A stretch of DNA of 64,000 nucleotides, from assembly GCF_019754295.1 (NCBI RefSeq), contig NZ_VIRV01000009.1, positions 1-64,000 of the forward strand. Direction: 5' to 3'. The position numbers were made by a program, and so were the translations under genes. This document shows, piece after piece, positions 63,241 through 64,000 of this stretch (positions are counted from its first letter, which is position 1; the number at the start of each line of letters is the position of its first letter). The DNA comes from Sellimonas caecigallum. GTDB taxonomy: Bacteria > Bacillota > Clostridia > Lachnospirales > Lachnospiraceae. Below the pieces are notes generated by a model. The model was not told the DNA's origin and made no database searches. It saw only the letters and a list, made by a program, of their open reading frames with translations.

Positions 63241-63284
63241 ACGAAAAAAAGGGATCTGCATCACTGCAAATCCCCATTTTTCGT
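63241..63284 (-). terminator. Terminator of the yceD-rpmF operon
   Basis: GGGATCTGCA/TGCAAATCCC arms with a short loop, flanked by ACGAAAAA/TTTTTCGT, 9 bases beyond rpmF. It shows that rpmF is not co-transcribed with plsX here. Confidence 0.75.
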
Positions 63285-63292
63285 CATTTTCA

Positions 63293-63475
63293 TTAGTCTT
63301 CAACTGTAATGATTTCTTTCTTATTGTAGCTTCCGCAAGCTTTGCAAACTCTGTGAGGCATCATTAAAGCGCCGCATTTGCTGCATTTTACAAGGTTCGG
63401 AGCGCTCATTTTCCAGTTTGCTCTTCTCTTGTCGCGTCTTGCTTTGGAAGTTTTATTCTTTGGACAAATTGACAT
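63293..63475 (-). CDS. rpmF: 50S ribosomal protein L32
   Basis: A 60-aa L32 with N-terminal SICPKNKTSKARRDKRRANW and the zinc ribbon CSKCGALMMPHRVCKACG. It follows yceD by 2 bases. Confidence 0.95.
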   Translation of the reverse strand: MSICPKNKTSKARRDKRRANWKMSAPNLVKCSKCGALMMPHRVCKACGSYNKKEIITVED

Positions 63476-63477
63476 CG

Positions 63478-64000
63478 TTACACCTCCTTAAAATTCTTAA
63501 ACACATCGCGGATAACTGACATTCTCGGGTCAAGACTTGTGTCTTCACAGTCACAGGTTCCCTCGTTTAGGTTCTGACCACAAGTACTGCAAATCCCTTT
63601 GCAGTCATCCTTACACAGGACTTTTGCCGGCCATCCTATCAAAATCTCATTATAGAGTAATTTGTCGACGTCAAGATGATATCCGTCAATATAGTCTGAT
63701 TCTTCTGTCTCCTCCGTCTGTTCAGCCTGATCCTTGCCAGTCACGGCATGTTTCTCGAATCTTATATCAAGAGGTACATCTACCGGTTCCAGACATCTGT
63801 CACATGGTATCACAGCGATAAGGCTGCACTCCCCTGTCACGGAAATCTCTTTTCCTTTGACGTGCTCCACCTTGATATGAACCGGACTTTTCTCTTTCAG
63901 AAAATACGGCCCACCTGGAATCTTCATTTCATCAAGTTCCAGAGGAACAGAAACATCAATCGGTTTGTGCTGTTCAGACAATACGTCTGATAGGTCAATG
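63478..64000 (-). CDS. YceD/DUF177 family protein (5' end outside the window)
   Basis: At least 174 codons of a YceD-type protein, required for normal 23S rRNA accumulation in some bacteria. The reading frame is open to the window edge (IDLSDVLSEQHKPIDVSVPLE), so the real start lies beyond 64000; the start at 63981 would be an internal TTG. Central C-x2-C (IPCDRCLEPVDVPL) and C-terminal cysteine cluster (CKDDCKGICSTCGQNLNEGTCDCED) fit the family. Confidence 0.88.
   Translation of the reverse strand, partial: IDLSDVLSEQHKPIDVSVPLELDEMKIPGGPYFLKEKSPVHIKVEHVKGKEISVTGECSLIAVIPCDRCLEPVDVPLDIRFEKHAVTGKDQAEQTEETEESDYIDGYHLDVDKLLYNEILIGWPAKVLCKDDCKGICSTCGQNLNEGTCDCEDTSLDPRMSVIRDVFKNFKEV

Noticed and set aside
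1-64000. CRISPR arrays, tRNA or rRNA genes, prophage
   Set aside because: No regular spaced repeats, cloverleaf-like or rRNA sequence, and no phage structural genes were seen.

Overview
The window is a low-GC Firmicute chromosome, most likely a gut Lachnospiraceae (Clostridia; Mediterraneibacter/Dorea/Blautia-like). The evidence is gene content and order: electron-bifurcating NfnAB, formate-THF ligase plus FolD, a Re-type citrate synthase-like enzyme, Rex, a YceD-L32 pair, the plsX-acpP-rnc-smc-ftsY string, many small XRE regulators, and a Tn4451/TnpX-type mobilizable element. No rRNA, tRNA or CRISPR array is visible. Almost every gene lies on the minus strand, so operons read from high to low coordinates.

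Layout by region. 0-4.6 kb is accessory: an XRE regulator fused to a complete superoxide-reductase-like (desulfoferrodoxin) domain, a membrane XRE regulator, and a plus-strand ECF sigma factor overlapping an unrecognised 407-aa protein. 4.7-16.5 kb holds rlmH, an acyltransferase, a long fusion of a ketopantoate-reductase-like domain to a HelD-type helicase, a CPA1 K+/H+ antiporter, nfnBA, an iron alcohol dehydrogenase, and an RpiR regulator beside a ROK kinase. 17.3-26.9 kb is a roughly 9.5-kb mobilizable transposon: tnpX recombinase, decayed tnpV, XRE/DUF2975 cargo, TnpW-like proteins, an oriT-like hairpin, a MobV relaxase, CHC2 primase, and a vapE helicase broken by an amber codon. It sits against a nanE gene (sialic acid/ManNAc-6-P epimerase) of which only the first 86 codons remain, while the nanE promoter with two matching inverted repeats is intact upstream. 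The ROK kinase and RpiR regulator on the far side of the element are probably the remainder of the same operon.

27.4-44 kb is core: folate one-carbon genes, ftsK, tepA, metY, yebC, a CBS/CorC protein, alr-mazF, nnr, rex, and a divergent ABC-F gene. 44-47.5 kb is a three-gene unit (Re-citrate synthase-like, GntR, icd) under a promoter overlapped by a perfect 26-bp palindrome; it would make 2-oxoglutarate for glutamate synthesis. 47.5-55.9 kb is DUF1653, threonine ammonia-lyase, ftsY, smc, rnc, acpP, plsX.

55.9-62.7 kb is a block placed between plsX and rpmF-yceD, which usually adjoin: a ThrE exporter, a YkvI transporter, a selenocysteine-encoding component B of a glycine/sarcosine/betaine-type reductase (in-frame TGA plus a SECIS-like hairpin), its pyruvoyl partner GrdE (Cys242 conserved), a TetR regulator and GrdX. 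Genes for protein A (grdA), protein C (grdC/D) and thioredoxin are absent from the window. The window ends inside yceD.
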